Below, piece after piece: positions 19,213 to 27,606 of a stretch of 64,000 nucleotides of DNA; the stretch's first letter is position 1; each line of letters opens with the position of its first letter. The notes under the pieces are model-generated. The model ran no database searches and had not been told where the DNA came from. It saw only the letters and a program-made list of their open reading frames with translations. The DNA lies in the NCBI GenBank assembly GCA_017303505.1, contig JAFLCP010000003.1, positions 1 through 64,000 on the forward strand, read 5' to 3'. Origin of the DNA: Planctomycetota bacterium (lineage in GTDB: Bacteria > Planctomycetota > Planctomycetia > Pirellulales > Pirellulaceae). Both the position numbers and the translations under genes were made by a program.

Positions 19213-19242
19213 GCCCGCGCGGCGGTGTTCTGCCGCGCGGGC
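19213..19242 (+). terminator. 11-bp GC-rich hairpin at the end of the giant gene
   Basis: GCCCGCGCGGC (19213-19223) pairs perfectly with GCCGCGCGGGC (19232-19242) around an 8-base loop, 12 bases after the stop of the giant gene. No T run follows, so it could be a terminator, an mRNA-stabilising hairpin or a REP-like unit. Confidence 0.5.
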
Positions 19243-19328
19243 CCTTGCCACGATGAGTATTGGCTCACCCATTAATGCTGATCCACCACTCCGTGCCAGC
19301 ATGCTATAATGAAGGGCTCTGGCCACAG

Positions 19329-19351
19329 CTAGCGCCATTCCTGGGCGCTAG
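19329..19351. repeat. 8-bp inverted repeat in the leader of the SGNH gene
   Basis: CTAGCGCC (19329-19336) pairs with GGCGCTAG (19344-19351) around a 7-base loop. A TATAAT hexamer lies about 20 bases upstream (19304-19309), so the hairpin would sit near the 5' end of the SGNH hydrolase transcript. Confidence 0.35.
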
Positions 19352-19393
19352 AAGAGTCGCCCGCTTTTACCCTTCCTCCAAGTTGTGCCAATC

Positions 19394-20092
19394 ATGTTGC
19401 GTATCGCCCTCCCCAGCTGGCTGCTTATTCTCCAGAGTTTCGTGCCTGCCGTTTTGTGCCAAGAAGCAAAATCACCCATTCCAGAACGAGTCCTCTTCCT
19501 TGGCAATTCGATCACGCTCCATGCGCCGGCTCCGAATATCGGTTGGGAAGGGAATTGGGGTATGGCAGCCAGTGCGATAGATAAGGACTTTGTGCATGTG
19601 CTCTTGCAAAAGTGGAAGGAATCGTGCGGCCAAACACCGAAAGCGATGGTCAAGAACATCGCGGAGTTTGAACGCAAGCTGGGAGATTATGCGATTGAAG
19701 AACAGTTGAAAGAGGAATTGGCCTTCAATGCGGACGTTATCATTTTGGCGATTGGCGAAAATGCCACGGTTCCCAAAAGTGATCAAGAGAAGATCGCTTT
19801 CTCTGAGGCAATGGATCGATTATTGGAAGCGCTCAAGAGAAATGAAGAAGCCGCCATTTACGTCCGCAGTCAATTTTGGCCCGATGAAGTGAAAGATGCG
19901 CTGATGAAGAGTGCGACAGAGAAAGCAGGTTGCGTTTGGGTTGATTTAGAACGCATCGGTACGGACCCGAAGAACGCAGCGAGTGCCGAGCGACATTTCG
20001 AGCATGCCGGCGTCGCTGGTCATCCAGGTGATAAAGGGATGCAAGCGATTGCTGATAAGATCTGGCGAGCGGTTGAGCTACAAAACAAATAG
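19394..20092 (+). CDS. Secreted SGNH/GDSL-type hydrolase
   Basis: 232 residues from the ATG at 19394; a GTG at 19385 is possible. A signal peptide (LRIALPSWLLILQSFVPAVL, cleavage near LCQ) is followed by the block I motif VLFLGNSITLH, where the serine of GNSIT is the expected nucleophile. The block with the oxyanion asparagine appears as IILAIGENATVP, and the C-terminal Asp/His region is AGHPGDKGMQAIADKI (HPGD in place of the usual D-x-x-H order). The family hydrolyses esters, often acyl groups on carbohydrates or lipids. The substrate is unknown. It is convergent with the LssY-type gene, with only 16 bases between them. Confidence 0.8.
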   Translation: MLRIALPSWLLILQSFVPAVLCQEAKSPIPERVLFLGNSITLHAPAPNIGWEGNWGMAASAIDKDFVHVLLQKWKESCGQTPKAMVKNIAEFERKLGDYAIEEQLKEELAFNADVIILAIGENATVPKSDQEKIAFSEAMDRLLEALKRNEEAAIYVRSQFWPDEVKDALMKSATEKAGCVWVDLERIGTDPKNAASAERHFEHAGVAGHPGDKGMQAIADKIWRAVELQNK

Positions 20093-20108
20093 TCTCGCGA
20101 GGGAGCGG

Positions 20109-20876
20109 TTAGTTTGATTTCGCAGGAGTTGTCGGAGTCATCAGCTTCGTGACTGCGACCGACAAGCTGCCGTCGGTATGCCAAGCATCCCCTCCCCCGT
20201 TCTTGCCTTCCAGAATGGTGTGGAACCCCGCCACGATACGCACTTCGATTAGCAGATCGGTTTTCTTTAGCGTATCCATAATGTGATCGCGTTCAGCATC
20301 CACATTCCCATCGATGTGATGAGTGATTTCTCCGGTCGTGTGACTCAAGCCAACGCGTTCGTCATAGGTAGCTGAGCCGAACCAAACGTCGCGTCCATCG
20401 GGTGTTTGTTCGTTATATTTCCAAAAACGGACATGATGTCGTTTGCGTGGGTTATCGCCAACAGGTTGTTCAAACGCGAGATCTTGTTTCCTGTCAAACA
20501 GAAACAAGCTACTGACTGGCGCTTCGTCATACTTTCGATCCAAAACGGAGGCTTCTGCTATTTCCAAAGAGCTCTTCAGTGTCAATGGATCGGCAGGATA
20601 CCAGCCTGCAGCGAGCAGCGTTTTCTTGAGTTCATACTCGGTGCCAATGATGGCCACATTGAGCGGATCGCCTGGGTGTTTATCGCCCGTGTGCGTAATT
20701 CGCGGGACATCCTCCCAGGCTGGATGTCTGGCCGCGTATTGTTCCCATAGGAACGGCGCGAGAATGTAGGCCAAGCAAAAATAGACCACGATAAATCCGA
20801 GCAGTACAACCCCCAAACGACGATAGAGTTGTTTGGGTTGGGGAGCGGGTGTTGGCGAATCGGAGGTTGTATTCAT
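20109..20876 (-). CDS. LssY C-terminal domain protein
   Basis: 255 residues: a short proline-rich N-tail, one membrane helix (LGVVLLGFIVVYFCLAYILA) and a soluble domain matching the LssY C-terminal domain (PF14067). The match shows in GDPLNVAIIGTEYELKKTL, AAGWYPADPLTLKSSLEIA, LFDRKQDLAFEQPVGDNPRK, RHHVRFW and HTTGEITHHIDGNVDAERD. The domain occurs at the C-terminus of Legionella-type LssY phosphatase-like proteins but is found alone here, without the PAP2 module. Its own biochemical role is not established. Confidence 0.82.
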   Translation of the reverse strand: MNTTSDSPTPAPQPKQLYRRLGVVLLGFIVVYFCLAYILAPFLWEQYAARHPAWEDVPRITHTGDKHPGDPLNVAIIGTEYELKKTLLAAGWYPADPLTLKSSLEIAEASVLDRKYDEAPVSSLFLFDRKQDLAFEQPVGDNPRKRHHVRFWKYNEQTPDGRDVWFGSATYDERVGLSHTTGEITHHIDGNVDAERDHIMDTLKKTDLLIEVRIVAGFHTILEGKNGGGDAWHTDGSLSVAVTKLMTPTTPAKSN

Positions 20877-21132
20877 GAGCGATTTCGGTGAAAGGGCCTG
20901 ATGACGTTCTGCTCTATCGTAATCGAATTGCGGGGAGTTTGCAGCCTAAGTTTGTGTGTACTTTCAATCGCATCTGTGCGTATAATGTAAAAATGGCGAA
21001 CTGGTTAAAGATTGTAATCTCATTGAAGCTCAGGTTTTGCCGCTGCAGAATTGCTCTTTTGGTGTTCATGTGAATCACGATTCATTTCAGCGCATTTGAA
21101 AAGACTGCTTGGGCAATAGCACGGCTAACCAT

Positions 21133-21357
21133 ATGACAGACGATGAATTCAGGATGGAGCAAGCCAAGCGTGATTCACGCATCACCCCAGCGCAACGTCA
21201 AGCTTGGGGTGACGGCTTATTGGAGGCTATGGTGGATACTCCCGCTTATCGGCTAAAGTGCACTAAAGAAGCGCGACTAGCGGAGCAAGCGAAATTGCTC
21301 AAATCCATAGAAGAGTGGATGGCAGATCAGGATCGTAAATCGGATTCTGCAACCTAA
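21133..21357 (+). CDS. Small charged hypothetical protein
   Basis: 74 residues from the ATG at 21133 (MTDDEFRMEQAKRDSRITPA), helical and charged with no membrane segment. An in-frame TTG at 21109 is the alternative start. It could belong to a small regulatory or toxin-antitoxin type family, but nothing in the sequence proves this. The 255 bases upstream hold no other supported gene. Confidence 0.45.
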   Translation: MTDDEFRMEQAKRDSRITPAQRQAWGDGLLEAMVDTPAYRLKCTKEARLAEQAKLLKSIEEWMADQDRKSDSAT

Positions 21358-21395
21358 ACAATTTTCGAATGATCGCCAACAGCGACCATGTTTGG

Positions 21396-22523
21396 TTAGG
21401 GATTTCGAGTATTGATCGCCCCAACGGCAACTTTCGCTGCGTCGGCGACATTGGCTGGAATGCCTCGTTTTTTGGACAAGGCGTTCAAGGTTGCCACGCT
21501 TTTCTTGGTGCCGATATCTCGCAAAATATTGCATACGACAATGTGCGCGTAGCCTCGATCTTTTTCCACGGGTTGTTTGAGCAACGCCAACGAAAGTGGC
21601 TCTGCTTTTTCTCCATGGCGAGTCAAGATTTTATGCACTTGGCCACCAAATTCTTCGTCGCTCATTCTTGCTATCAAGCTTTTCGCACAGCTAACATCTT
21701 TAGAATGGACCACGCCATGTAAGCCAGCAGTCCATTGATGAAAGTTCTTGGACTCGAGCAACTTCAGATACTCCTCACGGAAACCGCTGTGTCCGAGTTC
21801 GGCGATAATCTCTGCGGCATTCATGGCATCAAAGCCTTTGGCCGACTCAAGTATCTTGATGGCTGATTCGGTTGCTTCCTTTTTGACCGATTCGGGGATC
21901 GTTTTCTGCTCAGCTAACCATTCTGCCGCGTACTTTCGAGTTAGTTCTTCTTTGGCTCCAAGATCCAATGCGGATTGCAGCGTGCGCTTTTCAACTCCAA
22001 TTTTGCGTTGTTCCCAAAGGCGGATCAATCGTGTGTGAATCTCGTCGTTGGGATCGTTGATTCGACGGACGATGATCAAATCGGCCGACTTTCCCCATTG
22101 CAGCAAAATGGCTTCCGCTTTTTTCCCATCATCAAACGGATCATTCAAGATCTCGACCAGTGGTTCTAAGCTGCGTTCGTCTTGGAGTTTTTCCAGAATG
22201 GCTAGCACGACATCTCGATCAAATCTCTTCTCTTTAAGTATGTTGTGGAGCATCGGAACATTTTCAGCGGTAGCCCATACCTTCAGAGCAGGTTCCGCCG
22301 TTTGTCGACGTTGATCTTGGTCGAGAGAGTTTAGGGCTTTCGAGACCGTTTGTTGTTTTTTGGGGTCGAGTGGTTGGTTAGCGAAATATTCAACCGCTTT
22401 TTCAATCTTCTGTTCATCGTTGCTAAGCAGTGCGGATACTTGGTCACCGAACTCATCCGCAACAACGGTGGCGCATGGATTGAGTAAGGCCAAGATGCAA
22501 ACAGCGAAGAAGATTCGTAGCAT
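21396..22523 (-). CDS. Secreted HEAT-repeat-like protein
   Basis: 375 residues with a signal peptide (MLRIFFAVCILALLNPCATVV, cleavage near VVA-DE). The remainder consists of repeated paired helices of HEAT type, for example VVLAILEKLQDERSLEPLVE, AAEIIAELGHSGFREEYLKL and a C-terminal unit ending NVADAAKVAVGAI. Such proteins act as binding scaffolds; no catalytic motif is present. It is the last of three minus-strand genes that may form an operon with the TrkA-C protein. Confidence 0.75.
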   Translation of the reverse strand: MLRIFFAVCILALLNPCATVVADEFGDQVSALLSNDEQKIEKAVEYFANQPLDPKKQQTVSKALNSLDQDQRRQTAEPALKVWATAENVPMLHNILKEKRFDRDVVLAILEKLQDERSLEPLVEILNDPFDDGKKAEAILLQWGKSADLIIVRRINDPNDEIHTRLIRLWEQRKIGVEKRTLQSALDLGAKEELTRKYAAEWLAEQKTIPESVKKEATESAIKILESAKGFDAMNAAEIIAELGHSGFREEYLKLLESKNFHQWTAGLHGVVHSKDVSCAKSLIARMSDEEFGGQVHKILTRHGEKAEPLSLALLKQPVEKDRGYAHIVVCNILRDIGTKKSVATLNALSKKRGIPANVADAAKVAVGAINTRNP

Positions 22524-22563
22524 AGATGGGGCAATAGAAAAGAGGAGTGTCGGTAAGAAGTTT

Positions 22564-23178
22564 CTAGTCTAAAAGTAAGATCAAGCTCAGGCAACCTTTT
22601 TCGTGAATGTTTGCCACGATGAGCAGCCCAGACATCGCTGCACCATCACCAATTCTATAGATCTTGAGTTCACGAATAGCCGATTGGTCAAATGCACCTC
22701 GCAAAGCTGTCTGAGCGGCTGCGGCGTCTTCTTGGTTTTCTAGGAGCAAGCCCGCAGACATGCGCACACCCCTGTCTGGAATGGTCTTAAGCTCTTGGAT
22801 AATATCCGGTGGCGAGTTCAGGTTGCGTTCATATACCACACCCCAAGTCGATAGCCAGTTTGCCTCCCCTAGTTTCTCCCAGGTATCACCCAAGAAGTAG
22901 CGATAACGCAACATTGCTTCTTCTTCCAGGTTTGGCATATTCTGTGGATTGTAGAAAACGCTGCTCCCAAAGGCCTGTTGGCTGGGGGGACCAAAGGTGA
23001 TTTCTAAGTCGGTTACAAAAGAGGGTTTAGAGATGATTGTGGGATTGGTATCATTCGGCATTGGGCAAAGCTCGATATAAAAGTGCGTTCTGTTTTTGAG
23101 GAAAGTAACCTCGCAATGGTTATCAATCAAGTTCTGCAATCCATGAATCGCTAGGAATCTAAGGTGCTGAAACTTCAC
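22564..23178 (-). CDS. Hypothetical protein, middle gene of the TrkA-C operon
   Basis: 204 residues, no signal peptide, soluble. It starts at the ATG at 23178 and overlaps the 3' end of the upstream TrkA-C gene by 20 bases; an internal methionine (MPNDTNPTI) is a possible later start. The protein alternates strands and helices and ends with a hydrophobic strand (CLSLILLLD). No family recognised. Overlap with its neighbour supports co-translation. Confidence 0.6.
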   Translation of the reverse strand: MKFQHLRFLAIHGLQNLIDNHCEVTFLKNRTHFYIELCPMPNDTNPTIISKPSFVTDLEITFGPPSQQAFGSSVFYNPQNMPNLEEEAMLRYRYFLGDTWEKLGEANWLSTWGVVYERNLNSPPDIIQELKTIPDRGVRMSAGLLLENQEDAAAAQTALRGAFDQSAIRELKIYRIGDGAAMSGLLIVANIHEKGCLSLILLLD

Positions 23179-23857
23179 TAATAGGTAAATGCATCAAACG
23201 CATTGCATCCTTTTCTTGCCCATAGAGAACCAAGACATCACTGGCTTGAATCGTTTGGCTAGGACCTGGTATGCCAGGCAGAAGTTCATCGTTTCGCCGA
23301 ATCGCAAGTACAACAACTCCCGAGTCCCAGGGACGCGAATCCCGAAGCATTTTTCCCACCAACGGATTATTGTCTTCAATCAGATACTCCGAGACAACGT
23401 AACCATGTTCAACACGCAAGAGTAGCTCGTAGTCGAGGGCCCGCACTAATCCTGCTTGAGTGAGTGAATACGAAATCATACGGTCCAGCGTGCGCCGCAA
23501 ATAACGAACTCTTCCAAGTAAACTAATGGTCAGCGCGATGACTACCGCAGATAAGATGAGCAATAGCGACTGGAATACATTGTTGCCTTGCACAAAAGTG
23601 GCTACCATCGTAGCCAAGGCCGATGTGAGACCAATGTTCCCAATCAAAATCAGATCGCGAATGATTCTGCGGCGCACAGGATGATTGACTACCAGTTCAG
23701 CTTCTTTGGTCGTGAATCCAACTCCGAAGAAGGCTGAGTAGCTTTGGAAACTTGCCGTGTCAAAACTAAGTCCGGTCATCATTAGTGCTGTTGTGGCTAC
23801 TTTGATGGCGAGCCAGGAAAACAGCGCGATGACAGTAAGCGTAATGATGGCGGTCAT
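23159..23857 (-). CDS. Membrane protein with C-terminal TrkA-C (RCK_C) domain
   Basis: 232 residues from the ATG at 23857, which places the first helix (IITLTVIALFSWLAIKVATT) at the N-terminus; the longer frame to 23974 adds a non-hydrophobic leader. Further helices are seen around LILIGNIGLTSALATMVATF and LLLILSAVVIALTISLLG. The last 90 residues form a TrkA-C domain: VSEYLIEDNNPLVGKML, VVVLAIRRNDELLPGIPGPS, DVLVLYGQEKDAMRL. TrkA-C domains bind regulatory ligands in K+ channels and transporters, so this may be a regulatory or sensor membrane protein. No pore motif is seen. Confidence 0.8.
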   Translation of the reverse strand: MTAIITLTVIALFSWLAIKVATTALMMTGLSFDTASFQSYSAFFGVGFTTKEAELVVNHPVRRRIIRDLILIGNIGLTSALATMVATFVQGNNVFQSLLLILSAVVIALTISLLGRVRYLRRTLDRMISYSLTQAGLVRALDYELLLRVEHGYVVSEYLIEDNNPLVGKMLRDSRPWDSGVVVLAIRRNDELLPGIPGPSQTIQASDVLVLYGQEKDAMRLMHLPISEVSAP

Positions 23858-24173
23858 AACTACTTTGAACCCATTCTCAACGTTGAGGCACGAAGCAGGA
23901 CATTGCTTTACTGACAGCAGGCTTACCCTAAAATCAAATGCAGAAAGTCTTTCTGTATGCAGTTTCCATGCCAAACCTTACTCGCGAATAAGGACCGTAT
24001 TTTTCTCGATTTGATGCGAATTTGGGCAAAATCGAAGTCGTTTTTGCTTCGATTGTGTGCGGAATGGCGCAAAATTTGCCTAGGTGTGCGATTGGGCCCG
24101 ACGAGGGCGAGTACGCTCCTCGCCCCTATTCGATGGTCGCTTTTGGACTCTTGTGACGGCGAGGATTCAATGC

Positions 24174-24824
24174 ATGACTGACGAGACGCGTTCATCTAGC
24201 CGCGAATCGATGTACGATCGGTTCCGCGCGTCGGCACATTTACATGCGGGCAATTGGCGTGATCCTGAGCACGATCTGGAAGCGATACGTTTGGCGAATC
24301 TTGAGGAGCGAACGGCAATCGAACAGTTCTTGATTGCCCGAGGTATTCAGCATTTCATCGACGCGGAAGCCTTAGCTTTGCTCGATACCCCAACGGCACA
24401 ACAGGCTTTGCTTCAAGCATTTCATTCGGGCTCGCCCGAGTTGCGGGCTGCCATTGTTCGTGTTGCCCCTCAACTTATTTCGAACGATGAACAACTCACG
24501 GAGTTACTTCAGCGCGTTGATGAATGCGATGCTTACAAGGGGCTCGACCTAACATTGCAGCAAATTGAATCGACCCATCATCCAAGTATCGTAGAGGCCA
24601 TGTTGCGCAGAATCGTAAGAGACCCAGGTGTTGTTGCTGTTCATTATGCTGCCCTATTGCTCTTCTTGTTTGACAAGGCGTCGTCGCCGTTTGATTGGGA
24701 GAAGCGGCCTTTCTTTTTGAGATTTAATGCAGGCGATGAAGCCGATCGTCGGCAAGCGTTTGTTGAGTTGTGCGAACATTTGGGCTATGCGTCTGCTCCT
24801 TTCTGCGACGCATGGCCAACATAG
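24174..24824 (+). CDS. HEAT-like hypothetical protein
   Basis: 216 residues from the ATG at 24174, preceded by GAGG at a usable distance. The body is helical with HEAT-like pairs (LDTPTAQQALLQAFHSGSPE, LRAAIVRVAPQLISNDEQL). It resembles planctomycete proteins that count or bind through helical repeats. No catalytic motif. The next gene starts 17 bases downstream, so they are likely co-transcribed. Confidence 0.65.
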   Translation: MTDETRSSSRESMYDRFRASAHLHAGNWRDPEHDLEAIRLANLEERTAIEQFLIARGIQHFIDAEALALLDTPTAQQALLQAFHSGSPELRAAIVRVAPQLISNDEQLTELLQRVDECDAYKGLDLTLQQIESTHHPSIVEAMLRRIVRDPGVVAVHYAALLLFLFDKASSPFDWEKRPFFLRFNAGDEADRRQAFVELCEHLGYASAPFCDAWPT

Positions 24825-24841
24825 GATTATGAAGGGTAAGT

Positions 24842-25525
24842 ATGGGTTGGCTCGTATGGTTTCTGGCAGTACTAATTCACGCAGCTATGGCGTTCGCTTT
24901 TGTCCGAGGCTTCGGATCGGGTGTTGGTGCCGCTTTGTATTCCTGCTGCGTATTAGGCTTTATCGCAACGGCTGGGTTTGCTTTGAAAAGTTCGACTCTC
25001 AATACGGTCACATGGAAGAACCGGCTAGCTGGCTGGTTCTTGCCGTGGACGCATTGGGTAGGAGGTGGCTCGTTGACCTCCTTGCTGATCAAGAACGCGA
25101 TTATGTCGATCTTGTTCGGCGCATTGATCATGGGATGTGATCGATACGGCTTGCTTCACGAATTGGTAGGCATGAAAGCCAGCGACCACTCCCAGCGTTT
25201 CTCCTGGCTGGAACTAGCCACTCTCTGGGGTACCGTTGTCTGCTGGATCGTATTGTTATCGGCGTGGTCCTTGCTCGTTCGAGCCTGGGCCAAGAATCAA
25301 TTGAATGTGTTATCTGTGTTGTTGAAGGGACCTGGAAATTGGGTTCCGTTCCTCTTGCCTCCCGCTGCGGTCGGTTCTTCTATAACGCTGCGATATGCGG
25401 GCTTTCCGAGCTTAGGATTGTTGGTTGTGGCAATACCACTATTGATCACAACGGGCCCCGTACTCTTGATGCTGGCTGTGTTCTTCTGGCATCACCTACG
25501 AGGTAAGCCAATCCGGTGGAACTGA
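24842..25525 (+). CDS. Six-TM hypothetical membrane protein
   Basis: 227 residues, strongly hydrophobic, with about six helices (for example WLVWFLAVLIHAAMAFAFV, LYSCCVLGFIATAGFAL, AIMSILFGALIMGC, LWGTVVCWIVLLSAWSLL, LLVVAIPLLITTGPVLLML). GAAGGGTAAGT just before the ATG gives a plausible ribosome site. Function unknown. It forms a pair with the HEAT-like gene upstream. Confidence 0.7.
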   Translation: MGWLVWFLAVLIHAAMAFAFVRGFGSGVGAALYSCCVLGFIATAGFALKSSTLNTVTWKNRLAGWFLPWTHWVGGGSLTSLLIKNAIMSILFGALIMGCDRYGLLHELVGMKASDHSQRFSWLELATLWGTVVCWIVLLSAWSLLVRAWAKNQLNVLSVLLKGPGNWVPFLLPPAAVGSSITLRYAGFPSLGLLVVAIPLLITTGPVLLMLAVFFWHHLRGKPIRWN

Positions 25526-25643
25526 GTTTTGGACTGAAATGGAATTGGTGCGGAGAAAATTTTGTCTTCTAGCGGGCTATACGATCCATGAGTTAACATG
25601 GTGTCGTTCCGAATTCACTGAATCGTCCAATGAAAGAGAAACC

Positions 25644-26033
25644 ATGAAAGGTTCGAAAACAGCGAGTATCGCCGGCTGGGTATTGAGTGGGCTCCTGGCA
25701 TTGTTTCTCATTGTCGCCAGTGCCATGGGTAAGTTCACGGAGTGGGAAGGTAAAGCCGAATTGTTTCAAAAGATGGGCTTTACCAATGAACTCATGATGA
25801 AGATTGGAATCGTTGAAGTCGCGATTACCGTTTTGTTTTTGATTCCTCGGACCAGTTTTGTCGGAGCGATACTGCTCACCGGATACCTTGGCGGAGCGAT
25901 CGTAACGCATTTGCGTGTGAACGACTCAATTGTTTTTCCCGTGATTATTGGAGTTGTCGTGTGGGTGGCTCTCGGTCTGCGTTGTCCGACGATCTTTACT
26001 TTAGCCTTCGCGCCAGCTGACCTTAAAAAGTAG
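25644..26033 (+). CDS. DoxX-like family membrane protein
   Basis: 129 residues from the ATG at 25644; the frame to 25539 adds a non-homologous leader. Four helices in the DoxX-like arrangement: GWVLSGLLALFLIVASAMGK with the typical KFTEW that follows, then KIGIVEVAITVLFLIPRTSF, GAILLTGYLGGAIVTHLRV and FPVIIGVVVWVALGL. The GYLGGA.ATHLR-like motif is typical of the family. DoxX-like proteins are small membrane proteins of poorly known role. A bidirectional terminator lies directly downstream. Confidence 0.82.
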   Translation: MKGSKTASIAGWVLSGLLALFLIVASAMGKFTEWEGKAELFQKMGFTNELMMKIGIVEVAITVLFLIPRTSFVGAILLTGYLGGAIVTHLRVNDSIVFPVIIGVVVWVALGLRCPTIFTLAFAPADLKK

Positions 26034-26063
26034 CCACTGAGTTTTATAGTGGTGTCAAAAGAA

Positions 26064-26104
26064 AAAGTGAGCCTTACCTTGCATGGTAGAGCTCACTTTC
26101 TTCT
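26064..26104. terminator. Bidirectional terminator between convergent genes
   Basis: AAAGTGAGC (26064-26072) pairs perfectly with GCTCACTTT (26091-26099), with an inner TACC/GGTA extension. T-rich sequence follows on the plus strand (TTTCTTCTT), and the A-rich left flank gives T's on the minus strand. It serves both the DoxX gene and the DUF1254 gene that face each other. Confidence 0.7.
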
Positions 26105-26135
26105 TACAAGAGTCTGTTTGGAAAAATTGTGTCGC

Positions 26136-27551
26136 TTACTTTACCTTTTGGGCTGGTGGTGGAACCCAACTTCCATCAATGATCGAAGGCTTCTCTTCTC
26201 GTGGCCAATAGAGTCGGAGCATCAAGACGAATTTGCCTGCCGGTGCTGGAAGCCAATTGGATACTTTGTCTGGGCCAGGGTTTTTATTCTGCAAATAAAG
26301 CGTGACAGAGCCATCAGGGTTTTTCTTGAGTTCATCGCGAGCACTCAGCGTTTGCCGATTCAATTCGTTTTCGATGAAGAAGTATTCAGCGTTGTACATA
26401 GTCAACGACCAGAAGCCGTTTACGGGCGGCATCTGACCGGCGGGGATGTTGATCACGTAATTGCATTTCCCGTCATAAGGTTGGCCGTCTGCGTCAGTTT
26501 GCGACGTGGGATAGATCGCATCTTGTGGGCGATTCGCACCTAAGCCAATAGCCGTCACGAGAGCTCGCTGCAGATAGTCCGTGCCGTATGTTCCCGCATT
26601 GGTCGTGAATGTCCAGCCGTTGATAGCGGTTCCTGCATTTTTGAAGTGACTCATGATCTTTTCAAATCCGAGCTTAGGGACGTTGGCCAATGCGGATTTC
26701 ACTTTGCCATCGAGTTTGCTGAAATCGACGGGCTTACCAGGTTCAATACCCAGACGTGCCATTTTCTTGAGCATCGGAGCATCTGCTTCCGCAGGAGGGT
26801 TGTCTTTCATCAATTGTGCCAACAACTGGAAATAAGCTTGGCTATCAAGCTTGTTGACTTGATCGCGAACCGGCGTCTTCATGTCGATGCTTGGATCAAC
26901 TTTACCTTTGGGTGGGGTATAGTCTTTGCCGTAAGCACTTAGGGGACATACTTTGATTTCATTTTGGATCTTGTGAACTTCGGCGTAATCGGCCACTGTA
27001 CCGGTGCAGTAGATTCGACCAAGGATCCAGATCATGTTGGTAGGTGATTTGTATTCGACAACACCCTCGGGCAAAGTTCCTTTCCAATTCGGACCCGTTA
27101 TGGCGTAGGTCAAGGCCTCAGTTCCTGTGGTGCGTTTACCTGGGACTTGAAACACGTCTGTCCAACCATCCAACATCGGAAACAAGTAATATCGTCCATT
27201 GACATCGGGCAGGCTTACGACCCAGGGCTCGCTTCCAACATCAAACCAGCCCGTTGTATAAAGAGTATCAGCGTTGGGTGCCGTTACATCACGGAACTGA
27301 GCCGATGGATAGGTCTTCATGCGGACAAGATGCCCCATGGGGGCTCGAGTTCCAATCGGTTCGGCTACGTTGGTCATGACTCGGCGCGTCATTTCCATCG
27401 TCACCAACGGATAGCCGTAGATGTAAGCCTCCAAAGCAATGTTCTCAGCTTCCTGGGCTGTAACATCTTGTGCCGTAATCTCTTGAGTCGTAGCTCGATT
27501 GGCAAGAAAAAACGTGGCCATAATCAGAAGGTAATGAAGGGGCTTGTTCAT
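26136..27551 (-). CDS. DUF1254/DUF1214 exported protein (copy 1)
   Basis: 471 residues with a signal peptide (LHYLLIMATFFLANRAT). The DUF1254 half starts around residue 32 (AENIALEAYIYGYPLVTME) and includes NADTLYTTGWFDVGSEPWVV and the GRYYLFPMLDGWTDVFQVPG block. The DUF1214 half carries NYVINIPAGQMPPVNGFWSL, TMYNAEYFFIENELNR and the C-terminal WLPAPAGKFVLMLRLYWPRE. These paired domains form a secreted two-lobed protein of unknown activity, common in environmental bacteria. A near relative lies 55 bases upstream on the same strand. Confidence 0.88.
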   Translation of the reverse strand: MNKPLHYLLIMATFFLANRATTQEITAQDVTAQEAENIALEAYIYGYPLVTMEMTRRVMTNVAEPIGTRAPMGHLVRMKTYPSAQFRDVTAPNADTLYTTGWFDVGSEPWVVSLPDVNGRYYLFPMLDGWTDVFQVPGKRTTGTEALTYAITGPNWKGTLPEGVVEYKSPTNMIWILGRIYCTGTVADYAEVHKIQNEIKVCPLSAYGKDYTPPKGKVDPSIDMKTPVRDQVNKLDSQAYFQLLAQLMKDNPPAEADAPMLKKMARLGIEPGKPVDFSKLDGKVKSALANVPKLGFEKIMSHFKNAGTAINGWTFTTNAGTYGTDYLQRALVTAIGLGANRPQDAIYPTSQTDADGQPYDGKCNYVINIPAGQMPPVNGFWSLTMYNAEYFFIENELNRQTLSARDELKKNPDGSVTLYLQNKNPGPDKVSNWLPAPAGKFVLMLRLYWPREEKPSIIDGSWVPPPAQKVK

Positions 27552-27606
27552 AAGTGCTTTCTCGATGAGGTGAAATAAGGCTAGAGTTCAGCCGCGATGT
27601 GAAATG

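Noticed and set aside
20888-21073. 61-codon ORF between the LssY-type gene and the small charged protein
   Set aside because: No start signal, unlikely amino-acid composition and no homology recognised.
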